A stretch of 8,816 nucleotides of DNA, taken from assembly GCA_022865965.1 (NCBI GenBank), contig JALHTS010000736.1:1-8816 (forward strand). The letters are read 5' to 3'. The DNA comes from Ignavibacteriaceae bacterium. GTDB lineage: Bacteria; Bacteroidota; Ignavibacteria; Ignavibacteriales; Ignavibacteriaceae. Made by a program: the position numbers and the translations under genes. The notes under the pieces were generated by a model. That model was not told where the DNA came from, did no database searches, and saw only the letters and a list, made by a program, of their open reading frames with translations. Positions 1 through 6,865 of the stretch are shown in pieces (position 1 is the stretch's first letter; each line of letters opens with the position of its first letter).

Positions 1-1
1 A

Positions 2-442
2 AGAACTTTTATGTCTCCTTTAGATTGTCCGTTTCGAACTGCTGACTGGGTTATCCAAAAAATAAAAAGCGAATCTAAAATTGTCATTCTTGATTTTCAT
101 GCAGAAGCAACTGCTGAAAAAATGGCTATGGGACATTACCTTGATAGTAAAATAAGTGCACTTATCGGAACACACACACATATACAAACCGCTGATGAAA
201 GAATTTTAGCTGGAGGTACTGCTTATATTACAGATGTTGGCATGAGTGGACCTTATGACTCGGTTATTGGAATGAAAACTGTTGCAGCAATTAACAGATT
301 TATTTATCAGACACCTCAGAAATATGAAACTGCTACAGACAATGTTCATCTTGCGGGTGTTTTTCTTGTAATAGATTCAGAAAGTGGCACATCCAAACAA
401 ATAGAACGAATAATATTCCCTGAATTCGAACGCAATATTTAG
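2..442 (+). CDS. ymdB: YmdB/TIGR00282 family metallophosphoesterase, C-terminal part
   Basis: The reading frame is open from the window edge, so the start lies upstream and only the last 146 residues are seen, roughly half of a protein usually near 260-280 residues. The fragment opens with RTFM and a CPF motif, then carries DFHAEATAEK (fragment residues 31-40), GTHTHIQTAD (57-66) and GTAYITDVGMSGPYDSVIG. These are the signature blocks of the calcineurin-like YmdB family. H33, H58 and H60 are the expected metal ligands, with the spacing I recall for Bacillus subtilis YmdB (His150, His175, His177). The family hydrolyses 2',3'-cyclic nucleotides (shown for B. subtilis YmdB) and affects RNA turnover and cell-fate decisions there; the cellular role here is inferred. 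It is cytosolic, with no membrane segment visible. It ends in TAG only 5 nt before the next gene, so it heads or sits early in the same transcript. The missing N-terminal half (Asp and Glu/Asn ligands) cannot be checked. Confidence 0.9.
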   Translation, partial: RTFMSPLDCPFRTADWVIQKIKSESKIVILDFHAEATAEKMAMGHYLDSKISALIGTHTHIQTADERILAGGTAYITDVGMSGPYDSVIGMKTVAAINRFIYQTPQKYETATDNVHLAGVFLVIDSESGTSKQIERIIFPEFERNI

Positions 443-447
443 TTAAG

Positions 448-1428
448 ATGGAAAAATATGCCTTACCAAAGCTTGATAATGACAGCGATTTAAGAGGATT
501 ATTACTGAAATATTGTCGTCTTATCGAAGGAGAGATTTGGAGTGATCCTAATCGGGAGCACAAGGTTGCTTGTTTAGATGCTACAACTTCTCAGCAAATC
601 AAGAAACTAATGGACGGTAAATTGGCTTCACTAGCTGTTCACGACCCACCTTACAATTTTATTGTATTTGATGAGCTGAAGGAAGAAAAATTTATCAAAT
701 GGTCAAAAAAATGGATTAAAAATTCATTTAACTCATTAAACATAAATGCTTCTATTTATATATGGTTAGGGGCAGACTATAAAAACCATTTCCAGCCATT
801 TGCAAATTTCATACTAATGATGAGAGATTCGGGATTTAACTCAAAAAATTTTATTACACTTAGAAATCAACGCGGATACGGAACTAGCAATAATTGGATG
901 TCAATCAGACAAGAACTATTATATTATACTAAAGGTGCTCCCAAATTTAATGTTGAAACTGTTTACACTGATATTCCTAAAGTACTTAAGGGGTATTATA
1001 AAAATGTTGGTGGAGAAGTCACGGAAAATATTGAACGCAGTAAATCAGAATTTATCAGACCGGGAAATGTCTGGATTGACGTTCAACAGGTTTTTTACAG
1101 GATGGAAGAAAACGTTAACGGCTGCTATGCTCAAAAACCATTAAAAGCTCTAGAGAGGATTATTAATGCAAGCAGTTCGGAGGGAGAAATTGTTATTGAT
1201 TTTTTCGCTCATTCCGGAACTACTCTCATCGCCTGTGAGAAGTTAAAAAGAAAATGTTTTACTGCTGATATTGATCCGGTCTTTTGCGAAATTAGTATAA
1301 GGAGATTGGAAAGATTTCGCACAACAGGAAAAACCGGGTGGCAAAATTCCAATCCATTTGTCGATGAAATAAAAAAAGATAGAAAAATTAAAAAGTTATT
1401 GGCTGATAAATACAATCTAATCTATTAG
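448..1428 (+). CDS. Site-specific DNA methyltransferase, beta class (N6-adenine or N4-cytosine)
   Basis: This 326-residue protein transfers a methyl group from S-adenosylmethionine to a base in DNA. The catalytic DPPY motif (IV) lies at residues 66-69, before the SAM-binding motif I, DFFAHSGTT, at 251-259. That order, together with QKP (motif X) at 229-231 and ADIDPVFCE (273-281) after motif I, marks the beta class of N6_N4_Mtase proteins. DPPY rather than SPPY favours N6-adenine, but this is not proof. The N-terminal block (GEIWSDP, HKVACLD) and the C-terminal RLERF...TGKTGWQ are typical of solitary and phage-like members. Motif I has His where the family usually has Gly (GSGTT). No restriction endonuclease or specificity gene is adjacent: the gene is packed 5 nt after ymdB and 11 nt before folD. 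It is therefore probably an orphan methylase with a regulatory or chromosomal role; the target sequence is unknown. Start ATG 448 lacks a good Shine-Dalgarno sequence. Confidence 0.9.
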   Translation: MEKYALPKLDNDSDLRGLLLKYCRLIEGEIWSDPNREHKVACLDATTSQQIKKLMDGKLASLAVHDPPYNFIVFDELKEEKFIKWSKKWIKNSFNSLNINASIYIWLGADYKNHFQPFANFILMMRDSGFNSKNFITLRNQRGYGTSNNWMSIRQELLYYTKGAPKFNVETVYTDIPKVLKGYYKNVGGEVTENIERSKSEFIRPGNVWIDVQQVFYRMEENVNGCYAQKPLKALERIINASSSEGEIVIDFFAHSGTTLIACEKLKRKCFTADIDPVFCEISIRRLERFRTTGKTGWQNSNPFVDEIKKDRKIKKLLADKYNLIY

Positions 1429-1439
1429 AGAGAATTAAA

Positions 1440-2318
1440 ATGGTACTAATTGATGGCAAAAAAGTAGCTGCAGATATCAGAAATGAACTCAAAGAAAAAA
1501 TATCCAAAGCTAAATCTGAGGTCAAAAATATACCCGGATTAGTAGCTATACTTGTGGGTGATGATCCTGCTTCAAAAATTTATGTTTCACGTAAAGGTAA
1601 GGCTTGTGAAGAAATTGGAATGAGAACACAGACAGAAATATTTCCCTCTTCAATTACTGAAGAAGAATTACTTTCCGTTATTGATCAATATAATGCCAAC
1701 AGTGATTATCATGGTATTTTGGTTCAGCTTCCACTTCCAAAACATATTGATGAGACTCATGTTATTGAAAGAATTTCTCCTCAAAAAGATGTTGATGGTT
1801 TTCATCCTGTTAATGTTGGAAATCTTGTTATTGGTAAAGATACTTTTGCTTCATGTACACCTGCAGGAATTCAGGAATTATTAAAGCGATATGAAATTTC
1901 TACAGAAGGAAAACATGTAGTTGTTGTTGGGAGAAGTAATATCGTAGGTAAACCAATTGCCAATATTATGCTTCAGAAACAAAAGTTTGCCAACTCAGTT
2001 GTAACTGTTTGTCATTCAGCTGCTTCTGACTTGGGATATTATACACGTCAAGCCGATATACTAATAGCTGCAATTGGTCGCGCAGATTTTATAACTGCCG
2101 ATATGGTAAAGGATGGAGTCGTAGTTATTGATGTCGGAATAAATAGAATTGATGCTCCACATTTACCAAAAGGTTACAGGATAGTGGGTGATGTTGAATT
2201 TGAAACCGTTTCAAAGAAGGCTTCATATATCACTCCGGTTCCTGGTGGTGTGGGTCCAATGACTATTGCAATGCTTTTAAGCAATACTTTCAAAGCATTT
2301 GAAGCTTTTAATAAATAA
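1440..2318 (+). CDS. folD: Bifunctional methylenetetrahydrofolate dehydrogenase / methenyltetrahydrofolate cyclohydrolase
   Basis: FolD interconverts 5,10-methylene-, 5,10-methenyl- and 10-formyl-tetrahydrofolate in the cytosol, supplying one-carbon units for purines, formyl-Met-tRNA and, indirectly, methionine/SAM. The 292-residue length is normal. Visible family blocks are YVSRK (catalytic Tyr48 and Lys52), GILVQLPLP (92-100), PQKDVDGFHP (114-123, with Asp119 at the folate site), CTPAG (139-143), the dinucleotide-binding GRSNIVGKP (164-172), VTVCHS (188-193), ADILIAAIGR, DVGINR and the C-terminal ITPVPGGVGPMTIAML (264-279). Ser138 replaces the Pro common before CTP, a mild change. All catalytic residues are present and there is no sign of decay. 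ATG 1440 lies 11 nt after the methyltransferase stop, behind a purine-rich AGAGAGA stretch that may serve as a weak ribosome site. It is followed closely by deoC. Confidence 0.98.
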   Translation: MVLIDGKKVAADIRNELKEKISKAKSEVKNIPGLVAILVGDDPASKIYVSRKGKACEEIGMRTQTEIFPSSITEEELLSVIDQYNANSDYHGILVQLPLPKHIDETHVIERISPQKDVDGFHPVNVGNLVIGKDTFASCTPAGIQELLKRYEISTEGKHVVVVGRSNIVGKPIANIMLQKQKFANSVVTVCHSAASDLGYYTRQADILIAAIGRADFITADMVKDGVVVIDVGINRIDAPHLPKGYRIVGDVEFETVSKKASYITPVPGGVGPMTIAMLLSNTFKAFEAFNK

Positions 2319-2342
2319 AAATTAATAGGGTATATATTGCAA

Positions 2343-3104
2343 ATGATGAATAAAGATTTTCTAAATAACAAAATTGCTGATTTTGAAAACTCTAATACCT
2401 TGGTTCAAAATATTAAGGGTAAAAGCTTTAATGCAAAAGAATTAGCTGGTTTTATCGATCATACTTTATTAAAAGCAGATGCAACAAGATTAGAGATTGT
2501 CAATCTATGTAATGAAGCTAAAAAATATGGTTTTGCATCTGTTTGTGTGAATCCCTGTAATGTTGAATTGTGCAGTAAAGAATTATTTGGGAGCACGGTG
2601 AAAGTTTGTTCTGTAATCGGATTTCCGCTTGGAGCAAATGAAACATCTGTGAAAATTGATGAAACAGAAATGGCTTTAACTACCGGTGCACAGGAAATTG
2701 ATATGGTAATAAACATCGGCAGGCTGAAAGATGATGATCAAAGCTATGTTTTAACAGAAATTTCTTCAATAGCAGAATTGTGTCATAAGAATAATGCTCT
2801 GTTAAAAGTAATAATTGAAACTGCATTGTTAAACGATGAAGAAAAAGTTTTATCATGTCTACTTGCTATTGAAGCAAAAGCGGACTTTGTTAAAACTTCT
2901 ACGGGATTTAGTAAGAGCGGTGCTAACATCCGCGATGTTGCAATGATGAAATTCAGCGTTGGAGATAAAGCAAAAGTGAAAGCTTCTGGAGGAGTTAGAA
3001 GTTATGAAGATGCTGTCTTAATGATTCTGAATGGTGCTTCACGATTAGGTACGAGTTCAGGAATAAATATAGTCGAAAAATCCATTTCACACTCAAATTA
3101 TTGA
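2343..3104 (+). CDS. deoC: Deoxyribose-phosphate aldolase
   Basis: DeoC cleaves 2-deoxyribose-5-phosphate to glyceraldehyde-3-phosphate and acetaldehyde in deoxynucleoside catabolism. It is a class I (Schiff-base) TIM-barrel aldolase. Numbering from TTG 2337, visible motifs are FIDHTLLK (39-46), VCVNP (69-73), VIGFPLG (93-99), EIDMVINIG (120-128, Asp122), KVIIETALL, VKTSTGFS with the Schiff-base Lys186, KASGGVRS with the proton-relay Lys215, and the phosphate-binding RLGTSSG. The active site is complete. Three in-frame starts exist: TTG 2337, ATG 2343 and ATG 2346. I chose ATG 2343 as the ordinary codon; the weak TAGGG at 2326-2330 would suit TTG better by spacing, so the exact start is open. 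An N-terminal extension of about 35 residues precedes the first conserved block, longer than in short DeoC proteins. No phosphopentomutase or nucleoside phosphorylase gene is nearby. The stop is 3 nt before the next gene. Confidence 0.96.
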   Translation: MMNKDFLNNKIADFENSNTLVQNIKGKSFNAKELAGFIDHTLLKADATRLEIVNLCNEAKKYGFASVCVNPCNVELCSKELFGSTVKVCSVIGFPLGANETSVKIDETEMALTTGAQEIDMVINIGRLKDDDQSYVLTEISSIAELCHKNNALLKVIIETALLNDEEKVLSCLLAIEAKADFVKTSTGFSKSGANIRDVAMMKFSVGDKAKVKASGGVRSYEDAVLMILNGASRLGTSSGINIVEKSISHSNY

Positions 3105-3107
3105 TCT

Positions 3108-3338
3108 ATGATTCTTGATATAGTTATTGAAAAAACAAATGATGGTTTTAATGCTGATGTTCCATCACTTCGGGAGTGTGATACATGGGCTCACGATGAG
3201 GAAACTGTAATAAATAATATATTAGAAAGAGTTTCATACTTTCTTAGAATTGATCAAAAATTGTTTAAACTGGATAAAGCTCGCAGAGAAAATAATTTTA
3301 CCATTTACAAACTAGTAATTGATAAGACTTCACTTTGA
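3108..3338 (+). CDS. Small HicB-like protein without a HicA partner
   Basis: This 76-residue protein resembles the N-terminal HicB-like (partial RNase H) fold. It has a short beta-strand start (MILDIVIEKTNDGF), then ADVPSLRECDTWAHDEET (16-33), which matches the family pattern of Pro-Ser/Asp-Leu-x-x-Cys-x-Thr with a following acidic stretch, then a helix (VINNILERVSYFL). It lacks the C-terminal ribbon-helix-helix or HTH DNA-binding domain of full HicB antitoxins and ends in a basic segment (LDKARRENN). No HicA-type toxin is adjacent: it starts 3 nt after deoC and its stop overlaps the trmH start by 4 nt, leaving no room. It is therefore not a visible toxin-antitoxin module. Similar stand-alone small proteins exist with no assigned function. 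Tight embedding suggests it is constitutively co-expressed, and its translation may set that of trmH. There is no Shine-Dalgarno sequence; ribosome re-initiation from deoC is likely. The fold call is by eye and function is unknown. Confidence 0.78.
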   Translation: MILDIVIEKTNDGFNADVPSLRECDTWAHDEETVINNILERVSYFLRIDQKLFKLDKARRENNFTIYKLVIDKTSL

Positions 3339-3916
3339 GATCAGAAAAAAGATCACAAAAAATTAATAATGTTGTTAGAGCAAGACAACATTCACTTCAC
3401 GTAGTACTTGAAAACATTCACGATCCACATAATGTAAGTGCAATCTTCCGAACCTGTGATGCAGCCGGTGTTCCGGGTGTATCATTAATCTACAATTATG
3501 AAAAATTTCCAAAAATCGGAAAGAAATCATCTGCCTCAGCTTATAAATGGATTGAAAAAGAAAAATTCAAATCTGTGGAAGAATGTTACATTGAATTAAA
3601 GAAAAAAGGCTTTCAAATTATTGCTTCATCAATTTCTTTTGACGCAATTGATTTGTATGATAATGATTTTACAAAAAAAACAGCAATAGTTCTTGGTAAT
3701 GAACATCGCGGTGTTTCAGACGAAGCGGCGAATTTTGCTGATGTAAAATTTCAGATTCCTATGTTTGGTATGATACAGAGCTTAAATGTTTCTGTTGCTG
3801 CTGCTATTACGCTATACGAGGCTGTAAGACAAAGAAAAACTTCTAACATGTACCCTTCGAAAGATCTGAGTGAGAAAGAATTACAAAAGATTATTGATGA
3901 TTGGCTCAGGAAGTAA
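3335..3916 (+). CDS. trmH: TrmH/SpoU-family RNA 2'-O-methyltransferase (probable tRNA Gm18 methylase)
   Basis: A SPOUT-class SAM-dependent enzyme that would methylate the 2'-OH of a ribose in RNA, most likely G18 in the tRNA D-loop. At 193 residues it matches the short TrmH type (Thermus-like) rather than the longer RlmB type. Motif 1 is ENIHDPHNVSAIFRTCDA (26-43), with the catalytic Arg39. Motif 2 is AIVLGNEHRGVS (117-128), with Glu123. Motif 3 is IPMFGMIQSLNVSVAAAITL (141-160), with Asn151, which forms the trefoil-knot SAM site. The N-terminal KRxxKI...RQ helix and a C-terminal helical tail are present, as in TrmH. The start must be TTG 3335: TAA at 3323-3325 closes the frame upstream and the next in-frame ATG lies in motif 3. 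This TTG overlaps the preceding stop (TTGA), suggesting translational coupling. The exact tRNA or rRNA target is inferred from similarity only. Confidence 0.9.
   Translation: MRSEKRSQKINNVVRARQHSLHVVLENIHDPHNVSAIFRTCDAAGVPGVSLIYNYEKFPKIGKKSSASAYKWIEKEKFKSVEECYIELKKKGFQIIASSISFDAIDLYDNDFTKKTAIVLGNEHRGVSDEAANFADVKFQIPMFGMIQSLNVSVAAAITLYEAVRQRKTSNMYPSKDLSEKELQKIIDDWLRK
3908..3913 (+). promoter_or_regulatory. Ribosome binding site that decides the aroA start
   Basis: AGGAAG lies in the last codons of trmH, 10 nt before ATG 3924, and is the clearest Shine-Dalgarno-like sequence on the plus strand. It supports starting aroA at 3924 rather than at the in-frame ATGs 3870 or 3897, which would lie inside trmH. 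Confidence 0.5.
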
Positions 3917-3923
3917 ATCTAAA

Positions 3924-5210
3924 ATGGTCCAAAAATTCACAAAAATAAAAAGTATTCAAGGCGAAATTAGTTTGCCGGGCGATAAATCGATATCTCACCG
4001 TGCTTTAATATTTTCGGCAATGACTGCTGGTGAATCAGTAATTGAAAATATCTCTGATGGAATTGATGTAAGATCAACCATTAATTGTCTCCGACAACTT
4101 GGAGTGAATATTTCTGAAGAAAATAATTTGATAAAAGTTCAAGGAGTTGGCTATAAAGGATTCAAACAACCAGCGACACAGCTTGATTGCGGTAATTCTG
4201 GAACAACAGCAAGATTGTTATCCGGATTACTAATTGCTCAGAATTTCGGAAGTAAGTTAGTTGGTGATGAATCACTTACTAAACGTCCGATGAAAAGACT
4301 CACAGATCCTCTAAAATTGATGGGAGGGAAAATATTTTCTGCAGCTAACCATACTTTACCGATTATTATCAAACCTGCAAATGAGTTAAAAGCAATTAAT
4401 TATGAACTTAATGTTCCAAGTGCACAAATTAAGAGTGCAATATTAATTACCGGTTTACATTATGAAGTTGAAACTTCAATTATCGAATCTGTGATTACAA
4501 GAGACCATACTGAACGTTTGCTTGACTTAGAGGTGATAAAAGAAAACGAAAAAATAATCTCAAAATCATCAATAAAAAATTATCCTTCATCAAAGAAATA
4601 TTTTGTTCCGGGTGATATTTCATCTGCTTCATTTTTTATTGTCGCAGCACTTCTTAGTAATAACTCTGAAATTAAAATTAAAAATGTTTCGCTTAATCCT
4701 ACTCGTACTGCAATTATTGAGCAATTACGAAAGATGGGTGCGCACATTGAGATTATTTCAAATAAATTTAGCAACAAAGAAGAATATGGTGATATTTTAG
4801 TCAGATCAAGCAAGCTTCAAAATGTTCACATTGATCAAAAAATAATTCCATCTTTAATTGATGAAATTCCAATTCTTACAGTTGCAGGTGCCTTTGCAGA
4901 AGGTAAGTTTGAAATTAGAAATTGTAAAGAACTTCGTGTAAAAGAATCGGAAAGAATAAAATCAATTTGCTATAATTTACGAATCGCAGGATTTGATGTT
5001 GTAGAATATGAGGACGGATTTTCATTCGAAGGTAGACCCTCAAGTAAGGAATTAGTTTTTGATAGTTTCGGCGATCACAGAATATCGATGTCGTTTTCAG
5101 TTTTCTCGATGTTAAGCGAAAAGGGTGGTGTGGTTAAAGGTTTTGAATCTGTAAATATTTCAAATCCCGGTTTTTTAACTCAAATAAATTCTATCTGTAA
5201 ATTCTCTTAG
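3924..5210 (+). CDS. aroA: 3-phosphoshikimate 1-carboxyvinyltransferase (EPSP synthase)
   Basis: AroA joins phosphoenolpyruvate to shikimate-3-phosphate, the sixth step of chorismate and aromatic amino acid synthesis, in the cytosol. From ATG 3924 it is 428 residues, the normal family length; the longer frame from 3870 would add 18 non-conserved residues overlapping trmH. Motifs in order: LPGDKSISHRA (17-27; Lys21, Ser22, Arg26), LDCGNSGTTARL (87-98), DESLTKRPM (115-123), PSAQIKSA (165-172; Gln168), PGDISSASFF (229-238), NPTRT (258-262), DEIPILTVAGA (313-323; Asp313, Glu314), ELRVKESERI (336-345) and FGDHRISMS (382-390). All catalytic residues are present. The GNSGTTARL form and overall motifs resemble the Bacillus-type branch more than the E. 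coli type; the residue matching the glyphosate-contacting Gly96 remains Gly. No other aro genes are adjacent. Its TAG stop overlaps the bshC stop on the other strand. Confidence 0.98.
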   Translation: MVQKFTKIKSIQGEISLPGDKSISHRALIFSAMTAGESVIENISDGIDVRSTINCLRQLGVNISEENNLIKVQGVGYKGFKQPATQLDCGNSGTTARLLSGLLIAQNFGSKLVGDESLTKRPMKRLTDPLKLMGGKIFSAANHTLPIIIKPANELKAINYELNVPSAQIKSAILITGLHYEVETSIIESVITRDHTERLLDLEVIKENEKIISKSSIKNYPSSKKYFVPGDISSASFFIVAALLSNNSEIKIKNVSLNPTRTAIIEQLRKMGAHIEIISNKFSNKEEYGDILVRSSKLQNVHIDQKIIPSLIDEIPILTVAGAFAEGKFEIRNCKELRVKESERIKSICYNLRIAGFDVVEYEDGFSFEGRPSSKELVFDSFGDHRISMSFSVFSMLSEKGGVVKGFESVNISNPGFLTQINSICKFS

Positions 5211-6835
5211 ATATTGATTACCTGATGCTCGAAGCAATTAACTATCGTCTCTTCAAAAATCTTTTTCAAAAATGCATCACCATATTTATTAGCGAAGTAA
5301 ATAAAATTTAGTTCGCGCTCCTGCAGATTTTCCGCTGGAAAAAGTGATTCAGAAATTTTATCAATCTGCTTTAAGCTTATTTCATGTTTCTTCTTCTGAG
5401 CTTGAAGAGCTTTTGATTTCAACTCATTCAATGATAAAGCAACTTTTTCCCTGTAACGATCACTTGAATCGGAAATTGTTTTATCAACAGAAAATAATTT
5501 TACTTTAAGTTCTTCAAATGCTAAATCAATTTGTTTATTTACTTCATCAAATATGTCGTTAAGATTATTCTCTGACAGTGATGCTATGATTTTATCTTTT
5601 AAAGTATCCGACTTGATGAAAATATTTTTTAATTCAAGATTAAATTTATCAAGATTTGATTGAATACTTTTTTCAATTATTGTTATTGATGCTCGAGGAT
5701 AGATTACGGGAGCTTCAATATTAAAAAAATCATATAAAGGCATCACCTGTGCAAAGTATGCAATCTCACTTGGACCGGCAACATAAAATGCAGTTGGTAA
5801 TAGATAATCCTGACAAATTGGTCTTAATAAAACATTCGGACTGAATCTTTCTGGCTCACTATTAATCTTGGATAATAATTCTTCAGTTGTAAAGTGTATT
5901 CTTTTTCTTCTCAATCTGAATTCATCATCAACTGGTTCGATTGCATACCTTCCGTCATCTGTACTATAAAATAGATTTACAGGTTTAATTTTAACCTGAG
6001 CATGATAAAACTCTTCAAGCTTTGCGCTGCAAAGAACCAACTTTTGTGTATGCTCTCTAAATCCAATAATTTCTTTGCTGAAAATAGGAGTTAAAAGAGA
6101 TTTTATTTTTTCATCATGCGGATCTAAAATTACCAGGCCATATTCATCAAAAAGCCAGAACAATAATTCTCTGAACGATTGTTTTAAAGTTTTACCTTCA
6201 CAATAAAATTCACTGAGTTTTGATAACAACCCAGAAGTGAATTCAGTTTCACGCAGTGATTTTTTAATGTTATCTATAAAAGTTTTTATATCCGAAGTTA
6301 GCATTAAATTCCCAACACTTTTCTTTGCTTCATCTTCAGGAATTTCTTCAAGATAATTTATTTCTTTTATTTCATTTTCATTGTTAAGAACTTTAATCCA
6401 TCTTATCTCATTAAAGTCGTGATCGTCGCCTTCAAGCCAGAAAACAGGGACAAAGTTATATTCTTCATATCGTTCTTTTAATTGTCGGGAAAGTTTTATT
6501 GCAGTAATAATTTTATACAGTGTGTAAAGAGGTCCGCCAAACAAACCCAGTTGTTGACCGGTTACAATAGCTAAAGTTCGTTCCTCACTTAAATTATGAA
6601 TGTTATAAAGAGTTTTTTCAGAAGCTTTTGGCAGAAATGAATATTGGTCTTTTAGTATTGATGTTAAACTAAATTCCCGATCTTTCCTGGATTTTATTAT
6701 TTTTTTGAAAATTTCACTGTAATTCTCTTTTTCTCTGAAATCATATTTGTAAAATTTAGATACGTTTTCAAATTCATATAAGTAATCCAAAAACAAATTT
6801 TGATTTTTTGGGATATCGGAGAAATTAATTTGCAT
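5207..6835 (-). CDS. bshC: Bacillithiol biosynthesis cysteine-adding enzyme
   Basis: BshC is the last enzyme of bacillithiol synthesis, thought to ligate cysteine to glucosaminyl-malate, giving the low-molecular-weight thiol that replaces glutathione in many Firmicutes, Deinococcus and Bacteroidota/Chlorobi. The 542-residue length is typical. Signature blocks are TGQQLGLFGGPLYTLYK (92-108), VPVFWLEGDDHDFNEI (129-144; GEDHD in most members), RPICQDYLLPTAFYVAGPSE (338-357) and IAYFAQ. A long helical, lysine/glutamate-rich coiled-coil segment (about 390-495) leads to the conserved C-terminal FPAENLQERELN and NKYGDAF. It is cytosolic with no signal peptide. It stands alone on the minus strand, without bshA or bshB in view, and converges on aroA with overlapping stops. 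ATG 6835 is preceded by AAGGTG (6840-6845) and a Bacteroidetes-like promoter, and the palindromes upstream could regulate it. Confidence 0.96.
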   Translation of the reverse strand: MQINFSDIPKNQNLFLDYLYEFENVSKFYKYDFREKENYSEIFKKIIKSRKDREFSLTSILKDQYSFLPKASEKTLYNIHNLSEERTLAIVTGQQLGLFGGPLYTLYKIITAIKLSRQLKERYEEYNFVPVFWLEGDDHDFNEIRWIKVLNNENEIKEINYLEEIPEDEAKKSVGNLMLTSDIKTFIDNIKKSLRETEFTSGLLSKLSEFYCEGKTLKQSFRELLFWLFDEYGLVILDPHDEKIKSLLTPIFSKEIIGFREHTQKLVLCSAKLEEFYHAQVKIKPVNLFYSTDDGRYAIEPVDDEFRLRRKRIHFTTEELLSKINSEPERFSPNVLLRPICQDYLLPTAFYVAGPSEIAYFAQVMPLYDFFNIEAPVIYPRASITIIEKSIQSNLDKFNLELKNIFIKSDTLKDKIIASLSENNLNDIFDEVNKQIDLAFEELKVKLFSVDKTISDSSDRYREKVALSLNELKSKALQAQKKKHEISLKQIDKISESLFPAENLQERELNFIYFANKYGDAFLKKIFEETIVNCFEHQVINI

Positions 6836-6839
6836 TCTG

Positions 6840-6845
6840 CACCTT
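6840..6845 (-). promoter_or_regulatory. bshC ribosome binding site
   Basis: On the minus strand AAGGTG stands 4 nt before ATG 6835 (6 nt counted from AAGG). It is one of the few Shine-Dalgarno-like sequences in this window and supports the chosen bshC start. Confidence 0.45.
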
Positions 6846-6850
6846 AAATG

Positions 6851-6865
6851 TGAATTGACAATTCA
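6851..6865. promoter_or_regulatory. 15-bp palindrome, operator candidate at the bshC start site
   Basis: TGAATTG-A-CAATTCA is a perfect inverted repeat of 7-bp arms around one central base. It touches the end of the bshC -7 element and covers the predicted transcription start, where a bound repressor would block transcription. It shares the core TTGACAA with a second palindrome at 6886-6896. Which protein might bind it is unknown. Confidence 0.45.

Noticed and set aside
333..563. Minus-strand open frame of 76 codons across the ymdB/methyltransferase junction
   Set aside because: It lies antisense to two well-supported conserved genes and shows no recognisable motif; it is a shadow frame.
448..1428. 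A restriction-modification system
   Set aside because: Only the methyltransferase is present; both neighbours are recognisable housekeeping genes and no endonuclease-like frame exists on either strand.
3108..3338. A HicAB toxin-antitoxin module
   Set aside because: Only a HicB-like protein is present; the flanking gaps (3 nt and a 4-nt overlap) leave no space for a HicA gene, and neither neighbour resembles HicA.
3870..3923. Longer aroA start giving 18 extra residues
   Set aside because: It overlaps trmH by 47 nt, the added residues are not part of the conserved EPSP synthase N-terminus, and ATG 3924 has AGGAAG upstream and gives the normal length.
4580..4813. Open frames on both strands inside aroA (also 4603-4800 on the plus strand)
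   Set aside because: They are hydrophobic low-complexity translations of AT-rich DNA within a fully conserved gene, with no family features.
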